The notes below the pieces were generated by a model. The model was not told where the DNA came from. It did not search any database and saw nothing but the letters and a program-made list of their open reading frames with translations. Below, in pieces: positions 18,741-28,600 of a DNA stretch of 64,000 bases. Origin of the DNA: an uncultured Prolixibacteraceae bacterium. GTDB taxonomy: Bacteria; Bacteroidota; Bacteroidia; Bacteroidales; Prolixibacteraceae. Position 1 is the stretch's first letter, and every line of letters begins with the position of its first letter. The translations under genes and the position numbers were made by a program. The stretch lies in NCBI GenBank assembly GCA_937915865.1, contig CALGIG010000034.1, forward strand, positions 1 through 64,000, in the 5' to 3' direction.

Positions 18741-19184
18741 TTATAATTTTATCAAATCCTCAAATCCTGTCATGTCGCCTAAAATACCGGCTAATGTGGT
18801 TTCCTGGTAAAATTGAAGTAGTTGAGCACGAATGGGGCCAAAACGGCTATGTACCGGGCATGGTTTTTCTTCAGCTTCGTGCGTAGAACAGGGATGGTGT
18901 CCAATCAAACAAACCTTAAAATAATCCTCTCCATCAACAATGCAAACAATATCGTAAAGCGTAATTTCAGCAGTATTTTTTCCTAAACCAAAACCGCCAT
19001 TGGGGCCTTTAGTCGAAATCAGTATTTTCTGTTTAACCAGGTTTTGCAATATTTTACCCAAAAATGGAGTAGGAATTGCAAGGTCGGACGAAATTTTTTT
19101 TATACCAATTTTTGTTCCATCGACCGAGAATTTACCTAAATAAATGAGAGCACGAACAGCATATTTACACGTATTTGATAGCAT
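18741..19184 (-). CDS. Rrf2-family transcriptional regulator
   Basis: A 147-residue winged-helix regulator. The N-terminus MLSNTCKYAVRALIYLG and the GPNGGFGLGK wing are typical of Rrf2/IscR. Cysteines at CLIGHHPC and KPCPVHSRF resemble the Fe-S ligand region of IscR and NsrR, so it probably senses iron-sulfur status, nitric oxide or redox state. It starts 5 bp after the LutB-like gene and is likely co-transcribed with it. Confidence 0.88.
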   Translation of the reverse strand: MLSNTCKYAVRALIYLGKFSVDGTKIGIKKISSDLAIPTPFLGKILQNLVKQKILISTKGPNGGFGLGKNTAEITLYDIVCIVDGEDYFKVCLIGHHPCSTHEAEEKPCPVHSRFGPIRAQLLQFYQETTLAGILGDMTGFEDLIKL

Positions 19185-19189
19185 AAATT

Positions 19190-20560
19190 TTATTTTTTAG
19201 TTGTCCATTGTTTGCTGAATGACTGATTGGCGAGCTTTGGAATTTGTTTCTTCACCCCTAAAGCATTTCCACCTAACAAAGCAAAAGTATTTTTTGTTTT
19301 TCCTCCAAGAAAATCGAGCCTGCTCCTCTTCGAAAAAGCATATTCAAATGCTTTCATTCCACTATTCCAAACAAAACCACCTGAACCATTATAAATTGCT
19401 TTACGCCTGTTAACCAATAACATGTGATGCAATGGTAGTTTAACCGGACAAACTTCAGTACATTTTCCACATACAGAGCAAGCTGAACTTAAATGACTGT
19501 ATTCATCGAACCCCTTAAAAAAAGGTGTAATTACCGAACCTATTGGACCACTATATGTTGCATCGTAGGTATAACCTCCTATGTTTCGATAAACCGGACA
19601 AGCATTTAAACATGCCCCGCAACGAATACATCGCAAAACACTATACTGTTCATTATCCTGGTAAAGTTCGGAACGTTTGTTATCAAGCAAAATCACAATC
19701 ATTTTTTCAGGCCCATCAGTTTCTGTCAACTTTTTAGGACCAGTAACCAGCGAATTGTAAACTGAAATTTGCTGACCTGTTCCATGTGCAGCCAATAAAG
19801 GCCACATCAACGCTAAATCCTGCATTCGAGGAATTACTTTTTCAATACCAGCTATAACAATATGAATTTTAGGAAAAGATACAGACATCAAGGCATTTCC
19901 CTCATTTTCAGTAAGACAAATTCCGCCAACATCTGCCACTAAAAAGTTAGCTCCTGTAATTCCAACGTCAGCCGATATGAACTTCTGACGAAGTTTCTGT
20001 CTGACCCATCCGGTCAGATATTCAGGTTCACTTCCTTCAGGAGTATTAAATTTTTCGGTAAAAAGTTTAGCGATATCCTGGCGTGATTTGTGCATACAAG
20101 GAGTAACAATATGATAAGGTTTCTCACCTGCCAGTTGCACAATGTATTCACCCAAGTCTGTTTCAAGCGATTCAACTCCAATTTCTTCCAAATGATGATT
20201 CAATTCTATTTCTTCAGTAGTCATTGATTTACTTTTAACTACAGTTTTCGAATTGTTTTCGATCATTATATTCTTTACAGCTTCAATTGCCTGATTAGTA
20301 TCTTCAGCCCATATTACGGAAGCTCCATTTGCCGTTATGTTTTTTTCAAACTGAAGCAAATAATCGTGTAAATTATTTATAGCTAATGATTTTATATATG
20401 CAGCCCTCGATTTAGCTAACTCAAGGTTCGAATATCTTTTCATTCCCTTGTCAACAGCAGCATCATATTTGGACATGTTAAATTTTATAGTCGAACGATG
20501 CTTCAAATCAAAAGCTATATCTTCTGATTTTTTAATAAATATATCTTTCTGAACAGACAT
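19190..20560 (-). CDS. LutB-like iron-sulfur protein of lactate utilisation
   Basis: A 456-residue protein of the LutB/LldF family. Residues 70-300 form the LUD domain (GANFLVADVGGICLTENEGN and PKIHIVIAGIEKVIP). Two ferredoxin-type clusters follow, CIRCGACLNACP and CSVCGKCTEVCP, near residues 312 and 362. In Bacillus, LutABC oxidises L-lactate to pyruvate. LutA and LutC are not next to it here, so it may work with partners encoded elsewhere. It follows rpiB by 3 bp and precedes an Rrf2 regulator that could control it. Confidence 0.88.
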   Translation of the reverse strand: MSVQKDIFIKKSEDIAFDLKHRSTIKFNMSKYDAAVDKGMKRYSNLELAKSRAAYIKSLAINNLHDYLLQFEKNITANGASVIWAEDTNQAIEAVKNIMIENNSKTVVKSKSMTTEEIELNHHLEEIGVESLETDLGEYIVQLAGEKPYHIVTPCMHKSRQDIAKLFTEKFNTPEGSEPEYLTGWVRQKLRQKFISADVGITGANFLVADVGGICLTENEGNALMSVSFPKIHIVIAGIEKVIPRMQDLALMWPLLAAHGTGQQISVYNSLVTGPKKLTETDGPEKMIVILLDNKRSELYQDNEQYSVLRCIRCGACLNACPVYRNIGGYTYDATYSGPIGSVITPFFKGFDEYSHLSSACSVCGKCTEVCPVKLPLHHMLLVNRRKAIYNGSGGFVWNSGMKAFEYAFSKRSRLDFLGGKTKNTFALLGGNALGVKKQIPKLANQSFSKQWTTKK

Positions 20561-20563
20561 TGG

Positions 20564-21001
20564 CTAAATTGGAATCTTATTAATTCGGGCTAAATGACGA
20601 CCTCCTTCAAAACCGGTTGAAAGAAAAGTCTTAACTATTTCAATTGCTTCATCATCAGTAATAAACCTTGCAGGAAGAGCACATATATTGGCATCGTTGT
20701 GCAACCGGGCAAGTTTGGCGATTTCGGGTAACCAACATATAGCTGATCGTATTCCCTGGTGTTTATTGGCTGTCATATTAATACCATTTCCACTACCGCA
20801 AAGAGTTATCCCTTTATCGAACTCACCTTTACTGACCGCATCAGCCAGGGGATGTGCAAAATCAGGATAATCACTGCTTTGCGATGAGAATGCACCAAAA
20901 TCTTTAAATTCAATATCTTGTTCCTGAAGATATTTTAAAACAGTTTGTTTTTGCTCAAAACCAGCATGATCGCTGGCTATTGCTATTTTTAACTTTCCCA
21001 T
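20564..21001 (-). CDS. rpiB: Ribose-5-phosphate isomerase B
   Basis: A 145-residue enzyme of the RpiB/LacAB family that interconverts ribose 5-phosphate and ribulose 5-phosphate in the pentose phosphate pathway. Visible are the IAIASDHAGFE start with the substrate-binding Asp and His, the catalytic-cysteine region GITLCGSGNGINMTANK, and the LPARFI segment. The start at 21001 (MGKLKIAIASDHAG) is right for the family; a longer reading to 21169 would run into the flippase gene. It lies between the flippase gene and the LutB-like gene. Confidence 0.92.
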   Translation of the reverse strand: MGKLKIAIASDHAGFEQKQTVLKYLQEQDIEFKDFGAFSSQSSDYPDFAHPLADAVSKGEFDKGITLCGSGNGINMTANKHQGIRSAICWLPEIAKLARLHNDANICALPARFITDDEAIEIVKTFLSTGFEGGRHLARINKIPI

Positions 21002-21048
21002 GATTCGTAAATAAATGTCAAAAATAATACTTAAAAGTATTTTATTAT

Positions 21049-22521
21049 CTAAAGTTTCAATAAACTTCTTAAATCCTTTTTTTCGACAAAAAATACAATA
21101 GTAATAAAACCTAAAAATAAGCTGATATTCAATAAATACTGAAAAATGGATATTGAAAAATGGATCCACGAAGAGAGATAATAAAAACCAATAGAAATTC
21201 CCAAGTACGTAAGTATTCTTTTTAATTCGTATTCAACTTTGTAATACTTCTGACCAATAATGTATGAAATTACTGTCATTATTACAAAACAGAGTAAAAC
21301 AGCATAAGCCGACCCCATGTAACCCATTGAAGGAATAAACATCACGTTAGTAACTATAGTAAGTAATGCTCCGATACCAGCAATCCAGGCACCCATCCAG
21401 GTTTTATCCGACAACTTATACCATAGCGAAAGATTGAAATAAATTCCCATAAATAAATTGGCCATTAAAACCGCCGGAACAACTTGTAAACCTGAGTGAT
21501 ACTCTTTTCCAATGATAATTTTAAAAAAATCGATAAACAGAGTTATTCCAAGGAATATAAGCAAACCAAAAATGACAAAGTATTTCATTACATGAGCATA
21601 AATTATGCGCGAATCGCTGCTTTTCTGATGATTGAAAAAAAATGGTTCGAAAGAATAACGAAATGCCTGAATAAACATATTCATTAAAACAGCTAATTTA
21701 TAGTTAGCGCCATAAATTCCAAGCTGTTCCATTGGTTTTTGATCAGCAGGAACCAACTCTGGAATTAAAATTTTATCGATGTTTTGATTGACCATACCAA
21801 AAATACCAACCAACAAAATAGGGAAGGAATACCAGAACATTTCCCGAAATAATTCAAAATCAAAAATCAATTTTATTTTCCGAATTTCGGGAACTAACAT
21901 GATAAGTGTTATTACAGAAGCAATTAGATTAGCAATGAAAACATAACCAACTCCAAATTCGGGTTTATAAATAAATCGTAAAATATTTTCGGGATGAGAT
22001 TTCAGTATATACGGGCAAAACGAAAGAAAGAAAAGGTTAAAAAAAATGTTGAAAAAGATATTAACCATTTTTAGTGTCGCAAACCTAATTGCTTTTCCTT
22101 CGTGACGAAGATTGGCAAAAGGAATAGCTGTTCCTGCATCAAGAGCAACAATTACAGCAAGCCATTTTATATATTGTTCGCTGTTTGCGTAGTCTAAAAA
22201 TGTAGCAAAATCGCCGGCAAAAATAAAGGTAACCACAACGAACAGTAAAGAACTGCCAAATAATGAAAAAGCACTGGTCGAATATATTTTATCATGTTCT
22301 TTAGTTTTATTGGCATACCTAAAGAATCCCGTTTCCATTCCGAAGGTTAAAATAACCAATAAAAAAGCTACGTATGAGTAGAGATTTGTAACAACTCCAT
22401 ACTCTTCAGGAAGAAAAATTCGAGAATAATAAGGAACCAGCCACCAATTAAGAAATCGTCCTACAATACTGCTCATTCCGTAAATGGCAGTTTCGCCGGC
22501 AAGTTTTTTGAGTGCTCCCAC
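21049..22521 (-). CDS. Oligosaccharide flippase (Wzx/MATE-like)
   Basis: A 490-residue integral membrane protein with about 12-14 hydrophobic helices and the N-terminal signature of polysaccharide flippases (LAGETAIYGMSSIVGRFLNWWLVPYYSRIF, residues 6-35). Such proteins move lipid-linked sugars across the inner membrane. No glycosyltransferases are nearby, so it probably serves a general envelope pathway. A -7 element lies just upstream (22539-22546), giving a very short leader. It heads the flippase-rpiB-lutB-rrf2-hemW series. Confidence 0.87.
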   Translation of the reverse strand: MGALKKLAGETAIYGMSSIVGRFLNWWLVPYYSRIFLPEEYGVVTNLYSYVAFLLVILTFGMETGFFRYANKTKEHDKIYSTSAFSLFGSSLLFVVVTFIFAGDFATFLDYANSEQYIKWLAVIVALDAGTAIPFANLRHEGKAIRFATLKMVNIFFNIFFNLFFLSFCPYILKSHPENILRFIYKPEFGVGYVFIANLIASVITLIMLVPEIRKIKLIFDFELFREMFWYSFPILLVGIFGMVNQNIDKILIPELVPADQKPMEQLGIYGANYKLAVLMNMFIQAFRYSFEPFFFNHQKSSDSRIIYAHVMKYFVIFGLLIFLGITLFIDFFKIIIGKEYHSGLQVVPAVLMANLFMGIYFNLSLWYKLSDKTWMGAWIAGIGALLTIVTNVMFIPSMGYMGSAYAVLLCFVIMTVISYIIGQKYYKVEYELKRILTYLGISIGFYYLSSWIHFSISIFQYLLNISLFLGFITIVFFVEKKDLRSLLKL

Positions 22522-22538
22522 TTTTTAAAAATTTTGAG

Positions 22539-22546
22539 CAAAGATA
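22539..22546 (-). promoter_or_regulatory. Candidate -7 element for the flippase operon
   Basis: Minus-strand TATCTTTG, a full TAnnTTTG match, 18 bp before the flippase start codon. It is paired back to back with the plus-strand element at 22609. Confidence 0.45.
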
Positions 22547-22608
22547 TAAACCTATCTCTTTACACACTCCAAAAAATAAAGCTAAAACGATAAGGTATAA
22601 TTTTGTTA

Positions 22609-22616
22609 TATCTTTG
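22609..22616 (+). promoter_or_regulatory. Candidate -7 element for the glutaminyl cyclase gene
   Basis: TATCTTTG matches TAnnTTTG and lies 31 bp before the start codon at 22647. Its presence argues against the longer reading frame that begins at 22512. Confidence 0.45.
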
Positions 22617-22646
22617 AAGCCTGTCTTTAGATTAAAAACGAGTAAA

Positions 22647-23717
22647 ATGAACATCAAATTATTTTCCATTTTCGTTGTATTGTCAGTATTTATAAGCTTA
22701 TTTTCATGCTCAAACAAATCAAACCGATCAAGAAAACCTGCAGTTCATATCTCGGTTGAATCGGTTAATAAAAAGATAATTTATGGCGACGATATTACTA
22801 TTGGAATATCGACAAAACTAAAAGATGGAGAACTTACTGAAACTAAGGTTTTTGTTGATTCATTGCTTGTTACAACCAATAAAAATTTGACGTTTAATTA
22901 TAATCTGAAAAGTTTCAAAAGCATAGGAAAACATACAATTAAAGCTGAAGCTGTAAAAAGCGATGGTGAAAAAGGAATTTACTATAAAACATTCGAAGTT
23001 CTTTCTGATGTTATTCCAGAAATGTATGGTTTTCAGATTATTAATTCTTATCCACACAATGAAGAATCTTTTACAGAAGGACTTGAAATAAATAATGGTT
23101 TTATATACGAAAGTACGGGTGAAAACGGAAAATCTTTTCTTTTAAAGAATAATTTAAAAACTGGAAAACCAGTAAAGTCGGTAAAACTTGCTGAAAAATA
23201 CTTTGGAGAAGGAATTACCATTTTTAACAATAAAATTTATCAGCTAACATACAAAACCAAAGTTGGATTTATTTATAACCTCGAAAATATGGCATTGGTT
23301 GATAGTTTTCACTTTCAGTCAGCTGAAGGGTGGGGGATGACTCACGATGAAAAACACCTGATTATGGACGATGGAACTAATGTATTAACATATTTGGATC
23401 CCGCAACTTTAAAACCTGTTAAAAAAATTCAGGTATATGATAATAAAGATGCAGTAGTATATATCAACGAATTAGAATATTTTGAAGGCTATATTTACGC
23501 CAATGTATGGGGAACAAATCTGATTGTAAAAATAGATCCGCAAACAGGTAAAGTTTTAGCAAAGATAGATATCGACGGAATACTTACCGGAACCAATTCG
23601 TCAAAACAAGTTGATGTACTTAATGGAATAGCTATTGATCCCATAACTAAAAAGTTTTATGTAACCGGTAAATTTTACCCCAAAGTTTTCGAAATTAAAC
23701 TTGTTAAAAAAGGGTAG
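22647..23717 (+). CDS. Glutaminyl-peptide cyclotransferase lipoprotein
   Basis: A 356-residue lipoprotein. The start at 22647 gives a lipoprotein signal (MNIKLFSIFV... lipobox LFSC near residue 20). Residues 110-355 match the glutamine cyclotransferase family (PF05096-type five-bladed propeller): SYPHNEESFTEGLEI, GEGITIFNNKIYQLTYK, MTHDEKHLIMDDGTN and LNGIAIDPITKKFYVTGK. It converts N-terminal glutamine of proteins to pyroglutamate, which matters in Bacteroidota because signal peptidase often leaves an N-terminal Gln. Residues 40-100 look like a small Ig-like domain. Its 3' end overlaps the convergent ruvB by 14 bp. Confidence 0.88.
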   Translation: MNIKLFSIFVVLSVFISLFSCSNKSNRSRKPAVHISVESVNKKIIYGDDITIGISTKLKDGELTETKVFVDSLLVTTNKNLTFNYNLKSFKSIGKHTIKAEAVKSDGEKGIYYKTFEVLSDVIPEMYGFQIINSYPHNEESFTEGLEINNGFIYESTGENGKSFLLKNNLKTGKPVKSVKLAEKYFGEGITIFNNKIYQLTYKTKVGFIYNLENMALVDSFHFQSAEGWGMTHDEKHLIMDDGTNVLTYLDPATLKPVKKIQVYDNKDAVVYINELEYFEGYIYANVWGTNLIVKIDPQTGKVLAKIDIDGILTGTNSSKQVDVLNGIAIDPITKKFYVTGKFYPKVFEIKLVKKG

Positions 23718-24726
23718 GAGAGTCTCCGTAATGTATTTTCCCCAGATGTTTGTAAGCTAAATCGGTAACTTCCCTTCCTCGCGGAGTCCGTTTTAAAAAG
23801 CCTTCCATAATTAGGAAAGGTTCGTAAACTTCCTCAATAGTACCAGTATCTTCACCTACAGCTGTGGCTATAGTGGATAAACCTACAGGTCCACCTTTAA
23901 ATTTATCAATAATTGTTAAAAGGATTTTATTATCCATTTCATCCAGACCAAACTTATCGATATTTAACGCATCCAGCGAATATAAAGCAATATCCATATC
24001 GATATTACCATTTCCTTTTACCTGAGCAAAATCTCTTACTCGCCGAAGTAAAGCATTAACAATTCTTGGCGTCCCACGACTTCTGGAAGCTATTTCAACA
24101 GCTGCCTGATTGTCAATAGCCACATTTAAAATTGCAGCAGATCTTTTAACAATTCCGGTTAGAGTAGGAACATCGTAATATTCAAGATGTGATTTAATGC
24201 CAAAACGAGCACGTAAGGGACTTGTTAATAATCCAGACCTGGTTGTAGCCCCAATTAAGGTAAAAGGGTTTAATTCGATCTGAATTGAACGCGCGCTTGG
24301 ACCTTTATCTATCATGATATCGATTTTGTAGTCTTCCATTGCCGAATAAAGATATTCTTCAACAATTGGACTTAATCGGTGTATTTCATCAATAAACAAT
24401 ACAGCATTGGGTTCAAGATTGGTTAGTAAACCAGCTAAATCACCTGGTTTGTCAAGAACTGGTCCTGAAGTTAGTTTTAAACTAACTCCAAGTTCATTGG
24501 CAATAATATTTGAAAGTGTAGTTTTTCCTAATCCTGGTGGACCATGGAGCAAAACATGATCCAAAGCCTCACCTCTCATTTTTGCAGCTTTAACAAATAT
24601 CTTAAGATTTTCAACAATCTTTCCCTGACCACTGAAATCATCAAACTCCGATGGTCTTAATTGTTTGTCAACCTCTTTTTCCGCATCTGAATAAGATTCA
24701 GCTCTGAAATCAAAATGTTCGTTCAT
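23704..24726 (-). CDS. ruvB: Holliday junction branch migration helicase RuvB
   Basis: A 340-residue AAA+ motor of the RuvABC complex, which moves Holliday junctions during recombination and repair. Walker A is GPPGLGKTT (near residue 65), Walker B is LFIDEIHRL, sensor 1 is GATTRSGLL, the arginine finger region is PLRARFG, and the C-terminal winged helix ends in RTPRGREVTDLAYKHL. Length is normal. It overlaps the end of the convergent cyclase gene. Confidence 0.97.
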   Translation of the reverse strand: MNEHFDFRAESYSDAEKEVDKQLRPSEFDDFSGQGKIVENLKIFVKAAKMRGEALDHVLLHGPPGLGKTTLSNIIANELGVSLKLTSGPVLDKPGDLAGLLTNLEPNAVLFIDEIHRLSPIVEEYLYSAMEDYKIDIMIDKGPSARSIQIELNPFTLIGATTRSGLLTSPLRARFGIKSHLEYYDVPTLTGIVKRSAAILNVAIDNQAAVEIASRSRGTPRIVNALLRRVRDFAQVKGNGNIDMDIALYSLDALNIDKFGLDEMDNKILLTIIDKFKGGPVGLSTIATAVGEDTGTIEEVYEPFLIMEGFLKRTPRGREVTDLAYKHLGKIHYGDSPTLF

Positions 24727-24746
24727 TATTGTATTTATTCAGAAGC

Positions 24747-24754
24747 CAAAAGTA
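24747..24754 (-). promoter_or_regulatory. Candidate -7 element for ruvB
   Basis: Minus-strand TACTTTTG fits TAnnTTTG and lies 21 bp before the ruvB start codon. No matching -33 element was found. Confidence 0.35.
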
Positions 24755-24793
24755 AAAAATATAAAGAGAATTATTTCTGAGATAAACTCAATT

Positions 24794-25186
24794 TTAAATG
24801 TTTAATTCGCTGAAGATAAAGTTAAGTTTTTCAATATCAAAAGGTTTAGCCATAAATTCATCCATTCCGTATGACAAACATTTTTCTTTGTCATTGTCCA
24901 TAGTATTGGCAGTAACAGCGATTATTGGGGTTCGTTTGCTTATATTATTATCATTTTCGTATTTTCTAATTTTAACCGTAGCTTCAAGGCCATCCATTAT
25001 CGGCATCATGATATCCATGAGTATAACATCAAATTGTTTTACCTTGAAATAATCAATAGCTTCAACTCCATTGTTAGCTATTGTCACTTCATGATTAAAT
25101 TTCTTCAAACTTAAAGTAACTATGCGTTGATTTAAAATGTTATCTTCAACTAGTAATATCTTCAATCTTTCTCCCATATTTCTCAT
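24794..25186 (-). CDS. Stand-alone response-regulator receiver protein
   Basis: A 130-residue CheY-like receiver domain with no output domain. Seen are the acidic pair in LLVEDN, the phospho-acceptor Asp in VILMDIMMPIMDG (near residue 57), Thr in AVTANT, and Lys in MAKPFD. The pattern is closest to receivers fused to hybrid histidine kinases. A second start at residue 4 (25177) is possible. No kinase is nearby, so its partner is encoded elsewhere. It is the last leftward gene before the strand switch. Confidence 0.88.
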   Translation of the reverse strand: MRNMGERLKILLVEDNILNQRIVTLSLKKFNHEVTIANNGVEAIDYFKVKQFDVILMDIMMPIMDGLEATVKIRKYENDNNISKRTPIIAVTANTMDNDKEKCLSYGMDEFMAKPFDIEKLNFIFSELNI

Positions 25187-25672
25187 TCTTTACAACGAAT
25201 ATAAATGTATTCCCAAAAAGTTAAAAAGGATACCCATTTTTATTAGTTATTTTATAAGTTTTTTAAATGAAAGAAAAAAATGTTGATATATATGGTCTGT
25301 TAATTGCCTTGATAACTTTCATATCAAATGTTTGTTTTTTTCTTTTTAGTTTATTTATTCAATTTTTTAAACGAGTTGTTAACAGGTTAAATATTTGAAA
25401 ATAAATCGTTTTTTGAAAATTTATAACAAGTGTTGGTAGCTTTTGTTTGTTATAAAGTTTTGCTTTTTGAAATTAGGCTATTTTGTCGAAAATTGGGTTA
25501 TTATATTTTATTTTTTTGTCTTGCTTTTATAAAAATATTCACTAATCAAACTTTCATTGAATATCTTTGCTGTTTTCTAATGAAGAATTATTGTGGAGTT
25601 ATAAACAGTGTTCATTTATTGAATGTTAAATCTTATTGATTTTAATATTTTAATTATTAATGTTTTACTAAA
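25187..25672. other. AT-rich divergent gap at the strand and composition switch; candidate origin region
   Basis: A 486-bp, extremely AT-rich gap with many T-runs between leftward and rightward genes. To the right the plus strand becomes markedly T- and G-rich, while to the left C usually matches or exceeds G on the plus strand. Loose DnaA-box-like words (TTATAAACA near 25610, TTGTTAACA near 25377) occur, but no exact TTATCCACA. parS-type sites at 31.7 and 35.9 kb add weight to an origin-proximal place. This is inference, not proof. Confidence 0.35.
25267..25398 (+). CDS. Possible small membrane protein (43 residues)
   Basis: An open frame of 43 codons starting with ATG in the divergent gap. 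It encodes a short charged N-terminus (KEK), one strongly hydrophobic Phe-rich helix at about residues 10-34, and a basic end (KRVVNR). That is a sensible inside-positive layout, but the surrounding DNA is so T-rich that a hydrophobic frame can arise by chance, and no clear ribosome-binding site is seen. Confidence 0.2.
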   Translation: MKEKNVDIYGLLIALITFISNVCFFLFSLFIQFFKRVVNRLNI

Positions 25673-28600
25673 ATGGATAAAAACTACGAACAGTTTGTTG
25701 ATAAACTGAATACTTATATAAGGAAGTTTTATTTTTATCAGTTTGTTAGAGGTGTTTTGCTTTTTATTTTGCTGGTAGCTTTATATTTTAGTTTTATTTC
25801 TTTTTTAGAATATTTGAATTATTTTGATCCAGGATTTAAGTTAGTTATTTTAGTTTTTACTCTTTTTTTCATTGTTTTAGTTTGTTATTCTTTTATTTTT
25901 TCGCCTTTAATCAAATTAATAGGATTAGGTAAGCGATTATCGTATCTTGATGTTTCTAATCAGTTATCTTCTTCTTTTCCTGAAATTGCTGATAGGCTTA
26001 TTAATATTATTGAACTTAATAATGAAAATGATGCTATTTATTCAGATGAATTGAAGCGTGCCAGTATTGGTCAAAAAATTGAAGAATTGAAAATTTATAA
26101 TTTTTCGGATTCGATACGGTTTAGAAATTTAAAATTTGTGTTTATTATCTTTTGTTGTGTTTTATTTTTTCTCTTGTTGTCATTCGTTAAGTTTCCTGAT
26201 TTTTTTAGAGAAAGTTCTATTAGACTTATCCACTTTGAACAGAAATTCGAGAAACCAGCGCCTTATGTTTTCGAGTTTGATAATTCTAAGTTAACCTTTG
26301 TAGCGGGCGAATCTGTTGAGTTGAAATTGCATTGTTTGGGCAATAATTTACCTGAAGTTGTGTATGTTAATATTGGTGGTAATATTTTTTTAATGCAGAA
26401 AAAAGGTGATTATTTTCTATATACAATTGAAAATTTAAATAGTTCTATAACAATTTTTTTTACTGATAAAAAGTATGTTTCAGATTATTACAAGCTTGTA
26501 GTTGTTAATAAACCTTTTGTTTCTTCGTTTAATGTGGAGATTCATCCGCCTGGTTATACAAATCTTCCTATTGAAAAAGTTCAGAATATTGGTGATTTTA
26601 AAGTTGTTAGAGGAACTAATTTAAAGTGGTTTTTTAAAACTTTAGATGCTGATAGCTTATATTTAATTTTTAGCGATAGTACAAAGGTTGCTGGATGTAT
26701 GTCTAATGGTTTTTTTGAGGTTAGTAAAACTGTATACTCCGATCTTGGGTATAAAATTTTTGTTAAGAATAGTAGTATTAAAAATGAAAGTTCTTTGGTT
26801 TATTCTATTCATATCACAAATGATTTATATCCTGAAATTAAAGTAGTTCAGGTTCAGGATAGTAGTGATTTTAAAGTTTTTCATTTTAAAGGTAGTATAA
26901 TTGATGATTATGGATTTCATCAATTGGGTCTAACTGTTTCAAGTGAGAAACGTGATACCTTTTTTTCTGTTCCTTTTTTGCCTTTTATGCTAAATCAAGA
27001 CTTTTACTATTCTTTTAATTTTGAATCTGTAAAAAATTTGGGTAAATCATTTAAGTACTATTTTTCGGTATACGATAATGATATAATTAATCATTTTAAG
27101 AAGTCTGTTAGTGAAACTTTTTCATTTTCATTTCCTGACTATGTTGATATTGTTACGAACGAAAATTTTGATCAAAGTTCTTTGGAACAATTGTTTAATA
27201 AGAGTAATAAATTAACTGAGGATATTAAACAAGAATTTAAGAATTTTAAATTGAAACAAATTAATTCGCAAGTATCTGATTGGGATAAATTTCAGACTGT
27301 TAAAGATATAATGGATAAGAAATCCGAGCTTGAAAATGTTTTGGAACAAATTAAGCAACAGAATACTAATTCAAATAACTATTTGCAATCATTTAGTGAT
27401 GAGAAATCAGAGGTTTTAAAGAAACAGCAGCTAATTGATCAACTGTTGAGTGATATAATGACTGACGATTTAAAAAAATTGTTTGAGGAGTTTAATGAAC
27501 TTTCTAAACAGTTTGATTTAAACAAATTTGAGCAGTTGTCGAAAGGTATGGATAGTCGTTTGAATGATTTATCTGAACAATTGGAAAAAAATTTACAGTT
27601 GTTAAAGAGAATGAAAATTGAACAGAAAGTGCAGAGAATTGTTGATGGTTTGTTGAAAATGTCTGAAGATGAGAAAGATATTTTAAATCATATCGATAAT
27701 AAAAGCGATCTTGTTAATATTTCTACTGTAGAAAAGGATAATCAATTAATGATTGATGCTTTTTTTAGTGAGTATAAATCTGTTTTAGACTTAAATAATG
27801 AATTGGTTAAACCAATGAAATTAAATGATTTTACTCCGGAATTTAATGGGATTAAGTTAAACTATTCTCGTGTTTTGGAAACTATATCTGATAATTCTAA
27901 AAGAAAGACGAAAGTTGAAATCAAAAATAATGTAGAGAGTTTACAACAACTCTCTTTTGCCATGCAACAAATGATGAGTTCGTTAAATGTTAAGCAAAGG
28001 CATGAAAATATTGAGGTTTTAAAGCAAATTCTCAATAACCTGATTCTTGTTTCGTTTGATCAGGAAAGTTTACTTACAAAGTATAGTATTGTTGATTTAA
28101 ATAACCCATTGATTAATGACTTGAGAGTTAAGCAAAAAGTTATTAATAATCAGATTACTTTTGTAAAAGATTCTTTATATGCTTTAGCAAAAAGATCGCC
28201 TGAGATAGGATCAACTGTTAATAAAGAACTCTTAAATTTAGAATCTGGTTCAAATTTGGCGTTTGATTACCTTGAATCGGGAAATTTAAGTATGGCCAGA
28301 ATGGAACAACAATATAACATTACTGCTGCAAATAATTTGGCTTTATTTCTTAGTGAAGCTTTGGAGAATATTAAAGAGCAGGAAAGAAATGGTCAAGCTG
28401 GTGATGGTGATTGTGAAAGACCTGGAGGAAAATCTAAGTCATCATTAAGTAGTTTAAAGAATAGTCAAATGTCGATCAAGCAACAGCTGCAAAATATGAT
28501 CAATGAAATGAAAAAAGGTAATAATGGGCAGATAAGTAAAAGTATAGGTCAAATGCTTGCCCAACAAGAGATTATGCAGCAGTTAATGCGTGAAATGATT

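Noticed and set aside
23048..23056. DnaA box TTATCCACA
   Set aside because: It is a single exact match inside the coding region of the glutaminyl cyclase, with no cluster around it.
25430..25639. Phe- and Leu-rich 69-residue open frame in the divergent gap
   Set aside because: It has no ATG start and its make-up simply reflects T-rich DNA.
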